Source: Lysinibacillus sp. FJAT-14745
GTDB lineage: Bacteria; Bacillota; Bacilli; Bacillales_A; Planococcaceae
Direction: 5' to 3'
Length of the DNA stretch: 64,000 bases
Assembly: GCF_001275675.1 (NCBI RefSeq)
Contig: NZ_LITM01000001.1
Coordinates: 45,696-109,695, forward strand
In this document: piece by piece, positions 17,453 through 25,331 of the stretch
Position numbering within the stretch: position 1 is the first letter of the stretch
Layout of the letters: the number at the start of each line of letters is the position of its first letter
Program-made: the position numbers and the translations under genes
The notes under the pieces: model-generated
Databases searched by the model: none
The model's input: only the letters and a program-made list of their open reading frames with translations
Told to the model about the DNA's origin: nothing

Positions 17453-17611
17453 ATGAGTCGTTTGATTTCGATTGATCCTACGAAAAATACTGAGCGTGAA
17501 AACTATAATGAAGGTCGTATTGACCCAAGGAAATTAAAAGCAATTAGCAGACTAGCTGGCTCAAATTACGCAAAAATTGGAGATATATTTGCGCTAGAAC
17601 GTCCTCAATAA
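17453..17611 (+). pseudogene. Flavin reductase-like protein with large internal deletion (52 codons)
   Basis: AAGGAGG leads to an ATG at 17453 or TTG at 17462, and the frame stays open for 52 codons. The first part (ISIDPTKNTERENYN) matches the N-terminus of flavin-reductase-domain proteins of the YwrF type, which continue with KLLIGSI; here it jumps straight to GRIDPRKLKAISRLAGSNY and ends FALERPQ, the C-terminus of the same family. About 140-150 residues with the FMN-binding core are absent. The junction is in frame, so a short peptide may still be made. It is the third gene of the quinone-type operon, followed by the terminator. Confidence 0.75.
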
Positions 17612-17653
17612 AAAAATGCGAAAATGTTGATGTAACAACATTTTCGCATTTTT
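17612..17653. terminator. Bidirectional terminator
   Basis: An 18-bp perfect stem (17612-17629 with 17636-17653) between converging operons. Confidence 0.9.
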
Positions 17654-17656
17654 ACG

Positions 17657-18592
17657 TTATGCTAAAATTCTTTCTATATTCATTAATTCTTCTTTTGTTA
17701 ATAGGATATCGGTTGCTTTCACATTGGTAGCCACTTGATTTTTATGTTTTCCGCCGGGGATAACTGTATCAATGCCATCTTGAGCTAATAACCAAGCAAG
17801 CGCTAGATTTGGTAATATCGTTTGCTTTTCCTCTGCAATTCCTTTTAATCCATCTACTTTTATTAATGTTTGTTCAAATAATTCACCTTGGAATAAAGGA
17901 TCTGAAATTCGCCAGTCTCCAGTGCCTAACTTAAAGTCTTTTGTATACTTTCCACCAAGTAGGCCATATGCAAGTGGACCGTATGGAACAAATGAAATAT
18001 CATCTTTTACACAGTATGGCAATAATTCTTGTTCTGCTGAACGGTTTAACATATTGTACGGAGATTGTAATACTGAAATATCATTATGCACATTAGCTTC
18101 TATAAGTTGATCTAATGTTACGTTTGAAATGCCTATTGCTCGGATTTTTCCTTCTTCTTTTAAGCGTGATAATTCACCAATCGCCTCCGCAAGTGGGGTT
18201 TCGTTGTCAGGGAAGTGTAAATAGTAAAGGTCTACATAATCCATCTGTAGTCGATTTAAGCTATTTTCAAGTGCGCTTCGTAAATATTGTGGATGATTAT
18301 TTGTTTTTACTGACCCATCCTCAAACCAATGTCTACCTCCCTTTGTCGCTAAAGCAAAATCTTCCCTTGGATATTTATTTAATACTTCGCCAACAAGTTC
18401 TTCTGAACGCCCTTTACCATAGATATCTGCTGTATCAAAAAGAGTTATCCCTAAGTCAAGTGCAGCGGAGACTAGCTCCTTCCCATCTTGTTCATTTAAG
18501 TTTTCATATAAGTTATGGCCACCTACAGCATTTGTTCCAAGACCAATATCGGAAATCGTAATATTTGCTTTTTTTAATGTATGAAATTTCAT
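17657..18592 (-). CDS. Aldo/keto reductase
   Basis: A 311-residue NADPH-dependent oxidoreductase with a TIM barrel. The catalytic tetrad is visible: Asp in LFDTADIYGKG, Tyr in the same stretch, Lys in ALATKGG and His in YYLHFPD. The C-terminal ALAWLLAQDGIDTVIPGGKH gives the cofactor-binding region. The ATG at 18592 is chosen because GAGGAGGT lies 7 bases upstream; the frame stays open for 26 more codons without a ribosome binding site. The substrate is unknown. Its neighbours (quinone-type operon, IclR regulator) do not clearly link to it. Confidence 0.85.
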   Translation of the reverse strand: MKFHTLKKANITISDIGLGTNAVGGHNLYENLNEQDGKELVSAALDLGITLFDTADIYGKGRSEELVGEVLNKYPREDFALATKGGRHWFEDGSVKTNNHPQYLRSALENSLNRLQMDYVDLYYLHFPDNETPLAEAIGELSRLKEEGKIRAIGISNVTLDQLIEANVHNDISVLQSPYNMLNRSAEQELLPYCVKDDISFVPYGPLAYGLLGGKYTKDFKLGTGDWRISDPLFQGELFEQTLIKVDGLKGIAEEKQTILPNLALAWLLAQDGIDTVIPGGKHKNQVATNVKATDILLTKEELMNIERILA

Positions 18593-18724
18593 ATTTCTAC
18601 CTCCTCGTTTTTCTGTAATCAGAATAGAGTAAAAAAAATATTTTACCAACATACATAGATATAGTTTCATATATAGAAATAAAAGCGTATTAATTGCAAT
18701 TAGAAGACCGATTGAAATTTTTTA

Positions 18725-19477
18725 TTATGCTAACAAGTAATTGATTTCTTCTGTCAATTGCCGACTTGCCTCTTCTAATTTTTTTACAAAGGACCGAATG
18801 GCAGTTTTTTTAATTTGATTCGTCGAGCCATGCAAAGCAATTGCACCGATGACTTCTTCATTCACATAAATCGGAACTGCAATGCAAATTTTACCTACAT
18901 TCGTTTCTTCATTATCAACAGCATATCCTTGTGCTTTAATAACCTGTAAATGAGGGATCAATAGACCATAATCATAGAAGGTCTTTGTTGTAAATGTATT
19001 TAGTTCAATACTGTTTAATATTTCACGTTGTTTTTTTGCTGACAGATGAGCTAAAACTACTTTTCCAAGCGCGCTTGAATGCATAGGTGTACGAGTATCG
19101 ATTGCGTGAAAAGCAGGCTGTTCAAAAGGCTCCCTAATCACATTTTTTATCACTATCTCACAGTCTTCCAAAATAGCAATATAAGTAGTTATTTCTTCTT
19201 GGCGGGCTAATAGATATGGCGCTACGAGAGATACCCATTGGATATCTTTGTGCCAATATAAGTGCTCATCTCTAAAAATATGCGGGTTTAATTGATAGTA
19301 CTTATTATATTTAATTACATAATTCATTTTTTCGAGTGTATGAAGCATGCGAAAAACGGATGTCTTATTCATCGATAATTCTTCCATAATTTCAGTTAAT
19401 GTAAGAGAATGCTTTTGACGTAATACATCTAAAATCAAAAGGCCCTTTTTTAAAGTTGATACTTCATAGGAATCCAT
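18725..19477 (-). CDS. IclR-family transcriptional regulator
   Basis: A 250-residue protein with an N-terminal winged helix (residues 5-65; LTLTEIMEELSMNKTSVFRMLHTL is the recognition region, given here in part) and a C-terminal ligand domain (about 75-245; TPMHSSALGKVVLAHL, VGKICIAVPIYVNEEVIGAIAL). IclR proteins usually control catabolic or transport genes next to them. It is divergent from an APC amino-acid permease whose promoter lies about 220 bases away, so that permease is the likely target. AGGAGAGGG precedes the ATG. Confidence 0.85.
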   Translation of the reverse strand: MDSYEVSTLKKGLLILDVLRQKHSLTLTEIMEELSMNKTSVFRMLHTLEKMNYVIKYNKYYQLNPHIFRDEHLYWHKDIQWVSLVAPYLLARQEEITTYIAILEDCEIVIKNVIREPFEQPAFHAIDTRTPMHSSALGKVVLAHLSAKKQREILNSIELNTFTTKTFYDYGLLIPHLQVIKAQGYAVDNEETNVGKICIAVPIYVNEEVIGAIALHGSTNQIKKTAIRSFVKKLEEASRQLTEEINYLLA

Positions 19478-19783
19478 TTTGCCCTCTCCTAACTTCTAGA
19501 TTTATAGCTTGTACAATAGCATCTTTACTATTGATTGACTAGGTTGGAACGTTATTGGGAGAAAATAAGTCGCCGCATGGGAAGTCAGAATCCCAGAAAA
19601 ATAGTATTGCCAAAGTTTCATATAAAAGAATGCGTCTATTAACTCTGTTGCTAGTAAAAGATAAATTACTATATTAATCTAATTGTTGACTCGATTCGAA
19701 AATATAGCTAATATACTGATTATTGATAAAAATGCATAAAAATGAAAGCTATTACCTTTTGCGTTGGAAATGGAGTGGTTATT
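19478..19783. promoter_or_regulatory. Divergent regulatory region; strong promoter at 19686-19714
   Basis: TTGACT (19686-19691) and TAATAT (19709-19714) are spaced by exactly 17 bases and point to the permease gene. No gene is visible in this 306-base gap, and no clear IclR palindrome stands out. Confidence 0.65.
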
Positions 19784-21184
19784 ATGGCTAATTTTTTACG
19801 AAAGAAGTCAATCGAGCAAGCCAATAAAATAACTGAAGTCGAACGTTTTAAACTAAAGCGTGAACTAGGGTCGTTGCAATTATTGCTGTATGTACTAGGG
19901 GCTACAATAGGAGCTGGTATTTTTGTACTGCCAGGAACTACAGCTGCTCTACATGCGGGTCCCGGTGTTGTTGTTTCATTCTTAATAGGGGGTCTTGTAA
20001 CAATTGCAGTTGGATTAGCCTATGTCGAATTCGCAGCGATGGCCCCTGTTGCCGGGAGTGCTTACACCTATTCTTATATTGCGTTAGGTGAAATTATTGC
20101 TTGGATAATCGGTTGGGATTTATTATTGGAATTTATCGTTATTTCTAGTACAGTCGCAGTTGGCTGGAGTGGCTACGTTAATTCGTTTTTACAATCTGTA
20201 GGAATTCACTTGCCAGAAGTTTTAACAAAGGATATTGCTCATGGTGGGATTGTGAATCTACCTGCTGTGGCTGGTTGGCTTATTGTAGCTTGGATTTCAA
20301 TGAGTGGAATTAAAAATGTGGGTCGATCAAATATGTTATTTACAGCTGCAAAGGTTGGCGCGATTATCTTATTCCTTGCTATTGGGGCTTTTCACGTTAA
20401 CCCTATAAACTGGACACCGTTTACACCGTTTGGTTGGTCAGGTGTCATGGCGGGAGCGGCACTAGTGTTCTTTGCCTTTACCGGATTTGATGGTGTAACA
20501 ACAGTTCTTGAGGAAGTAAAAAATCCACAAAAAACAATACCAAAAGCTTTAATTGGTGGGCTAAGTATACTAACGCTTATTTATGCAATTGTTGCACTAG
20601 TATTAACAGGTATTGTACCATCCCCTGAGTTGGATGTTCCAAATCCTACTGTATATGCACTAGAATCTGTTGGGATTCAATGGGGAGGTGCTATCATTGC
20701 AGTATCAGTTATTTTTGGATTGCTGGCTACGATGATTGCAAATACAACAAGTGCGACACGCGTGCTGTTTGCAATGAGCCGAGATGGACTTTTACCAGAA
20801 CGTATTGCACAAACAAATAAAAAAACAGGAGTACCTGTATTATCAACTTTAATTGTTGTTGTAACAGGCATTCTCTTATCAGGATTTTTATCGATCGGAG
20901 AATTAGCGGAATTTGCTAACATCGGCGGTTTAACTGCTTTTGCTTTAACAACAGTTAGTGTTGTTGTTCTTCGCTATACACGACCAGATCAACCACGTGT
21001 ATTCAAAGTACCTGCGCTATGGCTTGTAGCAACTGTAGGTGTTGGAGGATGTATTGTATTAATTTTTAGTCTGCCGTTATTTACTGTAGTGCGCTTTTTG
21101 ATTTGGTTAGCAATAGGTTTAGTTATTTATATAGGCTATGGATACAAGCATGCTAAAATAAGCTCTAAAAATGAAAATCTATAG
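19784..21184 (+). CDS. APC-superfamily amino acid permease (CAT/YfnA type)
   Basis: A 466-residue membrane protein with about 12 helices. Helix 1 carries GATIGAGIFVLPG, the substrate-backbone binding motif, and helix 6 carries FFAFTGFDGVTTVLEEVKNPQ, the mark of the cationic amino acid transporter group that includes Bacillus YfnA. The ATG at 19784 has GGAGTGG upstream; the in-frame ATG at 19742 has none. It imports an amino acid, which one is not certain. Control by the divergent IclR regulator is likely from context. Confidence 0.85.
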   Translation: MANFLRKKSIEQANKITEVERFKLKRELGSLQLLLYVLGATIGAGIFVLPGTTAALHAGPGVVVSFLIGGLVTIAVGLAYVEFAAMAPVAGSAYTYSYIALGEIIAWIIGWDLLLEFIVISSTVAVGWSGYVNSFLQSVGIHLPEVLTKDIAHGGIVNLPAVAGWLIVAWISMSGIKNVGRSNMLFTAAKVGAIILFLAIGAFHVNPINWTPFTPFGWSGVMAGAALVFFAFTGFDGVTTVLEEVKNPQKTIPKALIGGLSILTLIYAIVALVLTGIVPSPELDVPNPTVYALESVGIQWGGAIIAVSVIFGLLATMIANTTSATRVLFAMSRDGLLPERIAQTNKKTGVPVLSTLIVVVTGILLSGFLSIGELAEFANIGGLTAFALTTVSVVVLRYTRPDQPRVFKVPALWLVATVGVGGCIVLIFSLPLFTVVRFLIWLAIGLVIYIGYGYKHAKISSKNENL

Positions 21185-21189
21185 TTATG

Positions 21190-21220
21190 AACACCCCTTC
21201 AGATTTAAAGGGGTGTTTTT
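21190..21220 (+). terminator. Terminator of the APC permease gene
   Basis: A 10-bp stem (21190-21199 with 21208-21217) and T run. Confidence 0.85.
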
Positions 21221-21279
21221 ATATCTAACTTAAATCAGATTTAGAAGCACACCCTTGTTATTTTCAACATATTATAAGT

Positions 21280-21669
21280 TTACATTTCCTTACATGCCCA
21301 GGCATCGATTTCCACTTTTAGAGCAGGAGCAGCAAGCGCAACTACATACATCAATGTCATACACGGAAGGTGATTACCAAGAAAGTCATTTATTATTTGC
21401 TTTCTTTGATCTACATTAATTTCCCCAACCAAATAAAGGACTATCTTCGTTAAATCTTGAATTTCCATATTCGCACTTTCAAGATTCTTTCTGATATTTT
21501 CTAATGCCAATTTCATTTGAGCTAATGGCTCTTCGGGTACAGCCCCGTCTTTTTCCATTCCTATTTGTCCAGATAGTGTTAACCATCTCTGTGGTCCTGT
21601 TACTTCTATTTGATGTACATAAGGAGCAACTGGTTGATGAATGTCCTTCGGGTTTCTTGCAACTTTCAC
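21280..21669 (-). CDS. RidA/YjgF-family protein lacking the catalytic Arg
   Basis: A 129-residue protein of the trimeric RidA fold (ARNPKDIHQPVAPYVHQIEV at 4-23, LSGQIGMEKDGAV, then KIVLYLVGE and ALKVEIDAWA). RidA proper hydrolyses reactive imines with an Arg in a PARSAV-type strand near the C-terminus; here that strand reads PCMTLMYVVALA, so the Arg is replaced. It therefore belongs with the Rid subfamilies not expected to be enamine/imine deaminases. It starts with GTG after AAAGGATTG. It converges with the APC permease and may act in the same amino-acid pathway, which is a guess. Confidence 0.8.
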   Translation of the reverse strand: MKVARNPKDIHQPVAPYVHQIEVTGPQRWLTLSGQIGMEKDGAVPEEPLAQMKLALENIRKNLESANMEIQDLTKIVLYLVGEINVDQRKQIINDFLGNHLPCMTLMYVVALAAPALKVEIDAWACKEM

Positions 21670-22103
21670 ATAATCAATCCTTTCTATAAATCTTAGTTTA
21701 AAATATTTCCAATAATACCATACTAAGATTAAAGAAAAAAATCTAATTTTAGTACTATAGTAAAAGAACTTACATTGGCTATGATGGTACTCAAAGGGTT
21801 ATAATAGATTAATAGAATTAAGGCTTATAACGCTGATACAGCTTTCAAAAATATTGTTATTAATTTGATAAGGCATTCTATTCTTTTCGCTCCTTGGATT
21901 CATTAATTTCTTATGAGACTTATAAAGCGCAAGCATTTAAGTCTTATTCTAAGTATTGATGGGAATAATAATCCAATGAAGGGGGTGTTTACATAAGAAT
22001 GATACGTAATGTTCTACATCAATTTATTAATTGTTTTTGTTCATTTGATAGCGAAACCCAGGCAGTAAAGGCAGGAAAGCCGTTTTGTAGAAGGAGTGAA
22101 TAC
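21670..22103. other. 434-base gap, no gene
   Basis: AT-rich to about 21960. From 21999 the frame of the following gene is open with an ATG, but the added 35 residues are Cys-rich and unlike the family and have a weaker site, so I treat it as leader. No terminator or known riboswitch is recognised. Confidence 0.5.
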
Positions 22104-23156
22104 ATGAGTAATTTCTTTCGAAGCAATGGATTTAAACGTTTTTTAATCCTAGCTGGGATCGCTATTGCACTATACATGATGCGAAGCATGATCAATCTTA
22201 TTCTTCTCACGTTCATTATTACTTACTTGATGAATCAACTTACCACGAAGACAACAAAAAAGATTAGAAAGTACGTACGGATGGGCGAGAAGGCTGTGAC
22301 AGTTACCCTCTATCTTTTACTTGTTGGAGGTATTGTTGCAATTATTTACAAGTATTTGCCTATCGTGACCCAACAAATTACGCAGCTCTTTGATCTTATT
22401 GCCAGCTTTAGTCTCAATCCAAATGATAACGAGATTGCCAGATATTTAGCGCCAACCTTTGAGAAAATTGAACTGGGTAAATATTTAGAGCAGGGTGTAG
22501 ACATCACGCTAAAAAACCTTACGAATATTGGTAAAATCATTCTGCATGTATTCATCGCACTAATTTTGAGCTTGTTTATTTTACTTGAGAAGAAGCGTAT
22601 TATAGAATTTACAGCAAAATTTAAAGATAGTAAAATGAGCCATCTCTACGATGAACTACATTATTTCTCAAAGATATTCATTCGTTCTTTCGGTAAAGTT
22701 ATTGAGGCGCAGTTCATTATTGCCGCTGTTAACTGTATTTTATCTGTTATTGCATTATACATTATGGGTTTCCCGCATTTAATTGCGCTTGGGATTATGC
22801 TCTTTATATTGGGATTGGTGCCAGTTGCAGGGGTCATCATGTCCTTGATTCCTCTAACTATAATCGCATACAGTATCGGTGGTCCTATGTACATTGTCTA
22901 TATCTTGATGATCGTTATGGTACTACATGCTATTGAGGCATACTTCTTAAATCCAAAGCTGATGTCTGCTAAGACAAATCTTCCAATTTTCTATACATTC
23001 ATCGTCATTCTCTTCTCAGAGCATTTTCTTGGTGTATGGGGATTAATTATTGGTATTCCGTTATTCATGTTCCTTCTCGATATTCTCGGAGTTACTTCTT
23101 CAGAAGATGAACAGCAACAGGCAATGGAAATACAAGAGGACAAAAAAATTGAATAA
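22104..23156 (+). CDS. AI-2E family transporter (PerM-like)
   Basis: A 350-residue membrane protein of the PF01594 family with about eight helices: two near the N-terminus, a long soluble segment (about 95-160), and a C-terminal group with MGFPHLIALGIMLFILGLVP and EAYFLNPKLMSAKTNLP, both characteristic. The ATG at 22104 follows GAAGGAG. Members export AI-2 or act as Na+/H+ antiporters; most are uncharacterised. The gene is monocistronic, closed by a strong terminator. Confidence 0.85.
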   Translation: MSNFFRSNGFKRFLILAGIAIALYMMRSMINLILLTFIITYLMNQLTTKTTKKIRKYVRMGEKAVTVTLYLLLVGGIVAIIYKYLPIVTQQITQLFDLIASFSLNPNDNEIARYLAPTFEKIELGKYLEQGVDITLKNLTNIGKIILHVFIALILSLFILLEKKRIIEFTAKFKDSKMSHLYDELHYFSKIFIRSFGKVIEAQFIIAAVNCILSVIALYIMGFPHLIALGIMLFILGLVPVAGVIMSLIPLTIIAYSIGGPMYIVYILMIVMVLHAIEAYFLNPKLMSAKTNLPIFYTFIVILFSEHFLGVWGLIIGIPLFMFLLDILGVTSSEDEQQQAMEIQEDKKIE

Positions 23157-23167
23157 AGTTTTCGTTC

Positions 23168-23199
23168 AAAAAGGAATCAAGTGTGTATGATTCCTTTTT
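23168..23199 (+). terminator. Terminator of the AI-2E transporter gene
   Basis: A 12-bp perfect stem (23168-23179 with 23188-23199) and T run. Confidence 0.9.
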
Positions 23200-23269
23200 T
23201 TGTTTATAGAAAATATTTACATATGCTAAGATGAACTATGAATATGCTGACATGTTAGGGGGGAGAGAA

Positions 23270-23353
23270 ATGAGTAATTTTGTTAAGTTGCTAGATACGG
23301 AAGCAGCCCATGCAAAGCCTAATTTTGATATGGCAATACTTTGCATGGGGTGA
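23270..23353 (+). CDS. Possible 27-residue peptide or interrupted gene start
   Basis: A good GGGGGGAGAG site leads to an ATG with 27 codons (begins MSNFVKLLDTEAAHAKPNFD). Its second half overlaps an 11-bp hairpin, and the frame ends where the structured element begins. It may be the start of a gene cut by insertion of that element, or the leader of a structured RNA. I do not recognise the peptide. Confidence 0.3.
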   Translation: MSNFVKLLDTEAAHAKPNFDMAILCMG

Positions 23354-23560
23354 ATTTCAAATTATTTCAGCAAAGACATTTGCTGAAATAATTTGAAGCC
23401 TCCGGCGGATGTCATGGAATCGGAAAGGAGTTCTTAGGGGATGTTAGCCTAAAACCATCGCATCCATGCGATAACGGCTAACTGACCTGCATCACGCAGG
23501 CCTAAGCACAAAGCCGATTCCGGACGCAATTATGCCGAGGCATAATTGATTATTTGCCTC
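23307..23560. repeat. Highly structured nested-hairpin element (RNA or mobile repeat)
   Basis: Within about 250 bases there are: an 11-bp stem (23307-23317 with 23339-23349), a perfect 17-bp stem (23358-23374 with 23379-23395), and a nested multi-branch unit closed by GGAATCGG/CCGATTCC (about 23416 and 23513), inside which CTTAGG pairs with CCTAAG, GTTAGCC with GGCTAAC, ATCGCAT with ATGCGAT and CCTGC with GCAGG; last comes AATTATGCC/GGCATAATT (about 23527-23548). The block is clearly more GC-rich than its surroundings and codes for nothing. It could be a miniature mobile element, an insertion-sequence derivative with hairpin ends, or a structured RNA. I recall similar sequence from Lysinibacillus intergenic regions but cannot name a family. 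Confidence 0.75.
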
Positions 23561-23626
23561 GAAGTATTTCTTATAAAATTAGCTTTGCTACCTTATTTTC
23601 AAAATAAAAATGAGGGGTTGGCATAA

Positions 23627-23890
23627 ATGGCTTATAAGAAGGCTTCAGTTATCTTACCAAAAGAGCTTTTATTAGAAATCCAAAAATATGTTCAAGGTGA
23701 AACGATTTATATTCCTAAAATAGAAAACACTTATTTAGAGTGGGGTGCTCGTTCAGGCACAAAGAAATATATTGAGGACAGGAATAATTCTATAAAAGAA
23801 GCGTTTACGAATGGAGTTTCCATTGAACAATTATCTATGGAGTATCATTTAGCGGTAGAAACGATTAAAAAAATTGTATATACGAAGTAA
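23627..23890 (+). CDS. CD3324-family protein
   Basis: An 87-residue cytoplasmic protein. The start YKKASVILPKELLLEIQKYV, then GETIYIPK and WGARSGTKKYIEDRN, and a C-terminal helix-turn-helix-like region (GVSIEQLSMEYHLAVETIKKIVY), match the small CD3324 family of Firmicutes, which is of unknown function and probably binds DNA. GAGGGG lies 9 bases before the ATG. It directly follows the structured element. Confidence 0.8.
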   Translation: MAYKKASVILPKELLLEIQKYVQGETIYIPKIENTYLEWGARSGTKKYIEDRNNSIKEAFTNGVSIEQLSMEYHLAVETIKKIVYTK

Positions 23891-24015
23891 TTTTTAAAGC
23901 ACTAGCAGTGGATATGTTAGTGCTTTTCTTATGTCTAGAACGTTTCTTAATTGAGCTAGGCATATTCTTTATATTTGAAATCGTGTTCAATATAGTTAAA
24001 GGGAGGGGTTATTTT

Positions 24016-24555
24016 ATGATTACAGGGCAAGGTGTATTTTTAAGACCAATAAATGAAAAAGATGTAGATAGTATCTACAAGTGTTTTCAAAATGAAGAAA
24101 TTATGTATATGACGGGTACACGTAACATTTTAACAAAGGATCAGATTAGAGAGGCTTTGATTCGATTTAGCGAAGATTCCACACGCCATGATTTTGCTAT
24201 TTGTTTAGTAGAAAATAGTCAAGTTATCGGTGATTTAGCCATTATGGAAATAGACTCAGACAATAAAAAGGCAATATTTCGCATAGCTTTACATAGTATA
24301 GAAGATTGTGGCAAGGGATATGGGGCAGAGGCAGTTCAGCTTGTTCAAAAATTTACGTTTGAGGAGCTTCAGCTTAATCGCTTAGAGTTACAAGTTTACT
24401 CTCATAATATTCGAGGAATCAAATCGTACGAAAAGGTTGGCTTCAAAAAAGAAGGAACTTTAAGGCAATCCTTTTATATGAATGGTAAGTATTCTGATGA
24501 AATAATTATGAGTATTTTACGTGATGAATATATGGAATTAAAAAAGAGCCATTAG
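24016..24555 (+). CDS. GNAT-family N-acetyltransferase (RimJ/RimL type)
   Basis: A 179-residue acetyltransferase: LRPINEKDVDSIYKCF at the start, IADLAIMEID-like strand (GDLAIMEIDSDNKKA), the acetyl-CoA loop GKGYGAEAVQLV (about 98-109) and the C-terminal NIRGIKSYEKVGFKKEGTLR. The ATG at 24016 follows GGGAGGGG; the frame stays open 36 codons upstream with hydrophobic residues and no site, and is rejected. The substrate may be a ribosomal protein N-terminus, an antibiotic or a small amine; it cannot be told. Confidence 0.85.
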   Translation: MITGQGVFLRPINEKDVDSIYKCFQNEEIMYMTGTRNILTKDQIREALIRFSEDSTRHDFAICLVENSQVIGDLAIMEIDSDNKKAIFRIALHSIEDCGKGYGAEAVQLVQKFTFEELQLNRLELQVYSHNIRGIKSYEKVGFKKEGTLRQSFYMNGKYSDEIIMSILRDEYMELKKSH

Positions 24556-24670
24556 TATATAGGTCCATGATTTGGCGGTATCTTGCTGTCGGTGAATGGG
24601 AATTTAAAAATAATTTTAAATAAATGGAAAAGTGTGATATATTTAATCTTTGTTAAAGGAGGCGGTCATT

Positions 24671-24724
24671 ATGACAAACAATACTTTTTTTATCTTTAAA
24701 TACTGGGGGATAACGCCGAATTAA
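24671..24724 (+). CDS. Possible 17-residue leader peptide
   Basis: AAAGGAGGCGG lies 5-8 bases before an ATG that opens 17 codons (MTNNTFFIFKYWGITPN) and stops 45 bases before a GNAT gene. The site is the strongest in the neighbourhood, unusual for a chance frame. Between the two, TTTCCC (24739-24744) can pair with the GGGGAAA that forms the ribosome binding site of the next gene, the layout of translational-attenuation leaders in resistance genes. Function is inferred only. Confidence 0.45.
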   Translation: MTNNTFFIFKYWGITPN

Positions 24725-24769
24725 CAAAAGATAAAGCGTTTCCCTGAATTCGGAAGGGGAAAAAACGAT

Positions 24770-25225
24770 ATGGGTAAAGATTCTGTGAAGGTTGTAGAAG
24801 TCAATGCAGAGAATTGGTATGAGTGTTGTCTATTAGAAATTTCAAGAGAACAAAGAAGTTATATTGAACCAAACGCTATTTCCATAGTACAATCAAAGTT
24901 TGAGCAAACATTAAGACCATATGCTATTTATTTTGAAGAGAAAATAGTAGGTTTTTTAATGTTTAATTCTATAAAAGAAGAGCTTGATGGCTATTGGATT
25001 TATCGAATTATGATAGATAAGCATTTTCAAGGTAAGGGGATAGGAAAAGCTGCTACTAAGCTAATGATTTCAGAAATAGCTAAATTGCCAAATGCGCAAA
25101 AAATTATAGTAGGCTACCATCCAGAAAATAAAGGTGCACATAATTTATATAGAAGTATGGGATTTGAAGATCATGGTAATCGCTTCGGTAAAGAGATGGC
25201 TGTCATTAAATATTTAAATGAATAA
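24770..25225 (+). CDS. GNAT-family N-acetyltransferase (spermidine acetyltransferase-like)
   Basis: A 151-residue acetyltransferase. It begins with the CLLEISREQRSYIEPNAISI pattern of the PaiA/BltD-like group, has the acetyl-CoA loop HFQGKGIGKAATKLMISEI (about 85-103) and ends HNLYRSMGFEDHGN. It is a plausible polyamine or antibiotic acetyltransferase. GAAGGGG lies 10 bases before the ATG and may be masked by the upstream TTTCCC. A short leader frame precedes it. Confidence 0.8.
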   Translation: MGKDSVKVVEVNAENWYECCLLEISREQRSYIEPNAISIVQSKFEQTLRPYAIYFEEKIVGFLMFNSIKEELDGYWIYRIMIDKHFQGKGIGKAATKLMISEIAKLPNAQKIIVGYHPENKGAHNLYRSMGFEDHGNRFGKEMAVIKYLNE

Positions 25226-25286
25226 CATTCAAAAGGGTTCAATTCAAGGTACCTTTTGGTTATCGTATGAAATATAGAAATTAAAG

Positions 25287-25327
25287 AGCTAATCCCCTTT
25301 CAAATATTTATTGAAAGGGGGTTAGCT
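25287..25327. terminator. Bidirectional terminator
   Basis: A 17-bp stem with one G-T pair (25287-25303 with 25311-25327) between converging genes. Confidence 0.9.
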
Positions 25328-25331
25328 TTAT

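Noticed and set aside
18115-18561. 148-codon plus-strand frame
   Set aside because: Antisense shadow of the aldo/keto reductase gene; Leu/Ser/His-rich with no start site.
21999-22103. 35-codon N-terminal extension of the AI-2E transporter
   Set aside because: The internal ATG has GAAGGAG and begins the family's normal N-terminus; the extension looks like untranslated leader.
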